NCBI GenBank assembly: GCA_016278415.1
Contig: JADQBV010000243.1
Coordinates: 1-5,444, forward strand
Source: Halanaerobiales bacterium
GTDB taxonomy: Bacteria > Bacillota_F > Halanaerobiia > Halanaerobiales > DTU029
Reading direction: 5' to 3'
DNA length: 5,444 nucleotides
Part shown: positions 5,302-5,444 of the stretch, piece by piece
How the letters are laid out: each line of letters starts with the position of its first letter
How positions within the stretch are numbered: position 1 is the first letter of the stretch
Notes under the pieces: generated by a model
Databases searched by the model: none
Seen by the model: only the letters and a program-made list of their open reading frames with translations
Told to the model about the DNA's origin: nothing
Translations under genes and position numbers: made by a program

Positions 5302-5444
5302 ATGTGGCCAATAAAAGTGTTATATGATATATCATCAGAAGTATCACCTGATATGCAAGTGTATAAAGGTAAAGAAGAGAAAAAACCCCAGTTTAAGGTA
5401 ATGAGTAACCATGAAAATGCCAGTACTTATGAAACCAGTATTAC
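5302..5444 (+). CDS. Cyclase-family (kynurenine formamidase-like) metal hydrolase, N-terminal part
   Basis: Only the first 47 codons are in the window, and the frame is still open at the edge. The start, KVLYDISSEVSPDMQVYKGKEE, matches the opening of the cyclase/kynurenine-formamidase family (Pfam PF04199), where a YDIS-x(4)-P-x-M-x-VY segment is typical. The later NASTYETSI matches the stretch just before the family's metal-binding HTGTHxDxP motif, which would lie just outside the window. Members hydrolyse amide or ester bonds using Zn or Mn, and many bacterial copies have no known substrate. It is one base downstream of zwf with its Shine-Dalgarno inside zwf, so co-expression is expected, though a metabolic link to zwf is unknown. 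Assignment as kynurenine formamidase itself is not justified, as no tryptophan catabolism genes are visible. Confidence 0.75.
   Translation, partial: MWPIKVLYDISSEVSPDMQVYKGKEEKKPQFKVMSNHENASTYETSI

Overview
The window is AT-rich, with very strong purine Shine-Dalgarno sites (GGAGG, AGGGG, GGGGG) and low-GC codon use throughout. This fits a low-GC Bacillota, most likely an anaerobe of the Clostridia or Halanaerobiales kind; the exact lineage cannot be fixed from this sequence. There are four complete genes and one partial gene in three transcription units. I see no tRNA, rRNA, CRISPR array, insertion sequence or phage gene.

Layout. (1) Positions 1-162 are a non-coding leader, followed on the + strand by a seven-helix AgrC-like sensor histidine kinase (163-1533) with no response regulator in view. 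(2) A convergent intergenic gap (1534-1799) holds two stem-loops that probably end the kinase unit and the opposing unit. (3) On the - strand lies amtB-glnK (3452 down to 1800): a complete ammonium channel with a signal peptide, whose TAA directly abuts the ATG of a 112-residue PII protein. (4) A divergent control region (3453-3788) carries a perfect-consensus sigma-A promoter for amtB, a second promoter pointing the other way, a 16-bp inverted repeat and two small promoter-overlapping dyads. (5) On the + strand lies zwf (3789-5300, glucose-6-phosphate dehydrogenase), followed after one base by the start of a cyclase/kynurenine-formamidase-like metal hydrolase that runs off the window.

How it works together. 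AmtB and GlnK form the usual nitrogen-sensing pair: the channel conducts ammonia/ammonium and PII, reading 2-oxoglutarate and ATP/ADP, plugs it when nitrogen is plentiful. zwf feeds NADPH and pentose phosphates into biosynthesis. The two units diverge from one control region in which the inverted-repeat arms sit against both promoters, so shared control is possible, though this is inference. The kinase shows no evident functional link to its neighbours.

The genes are recognisable families. The part that looks least explained is the architecture of the amtB/zwf divergent region. Smaller oddities are the changed ligand-pocket positions in GlnK and the apparently orphan kinase. I do not see clear evidence of a wholly new biological system.
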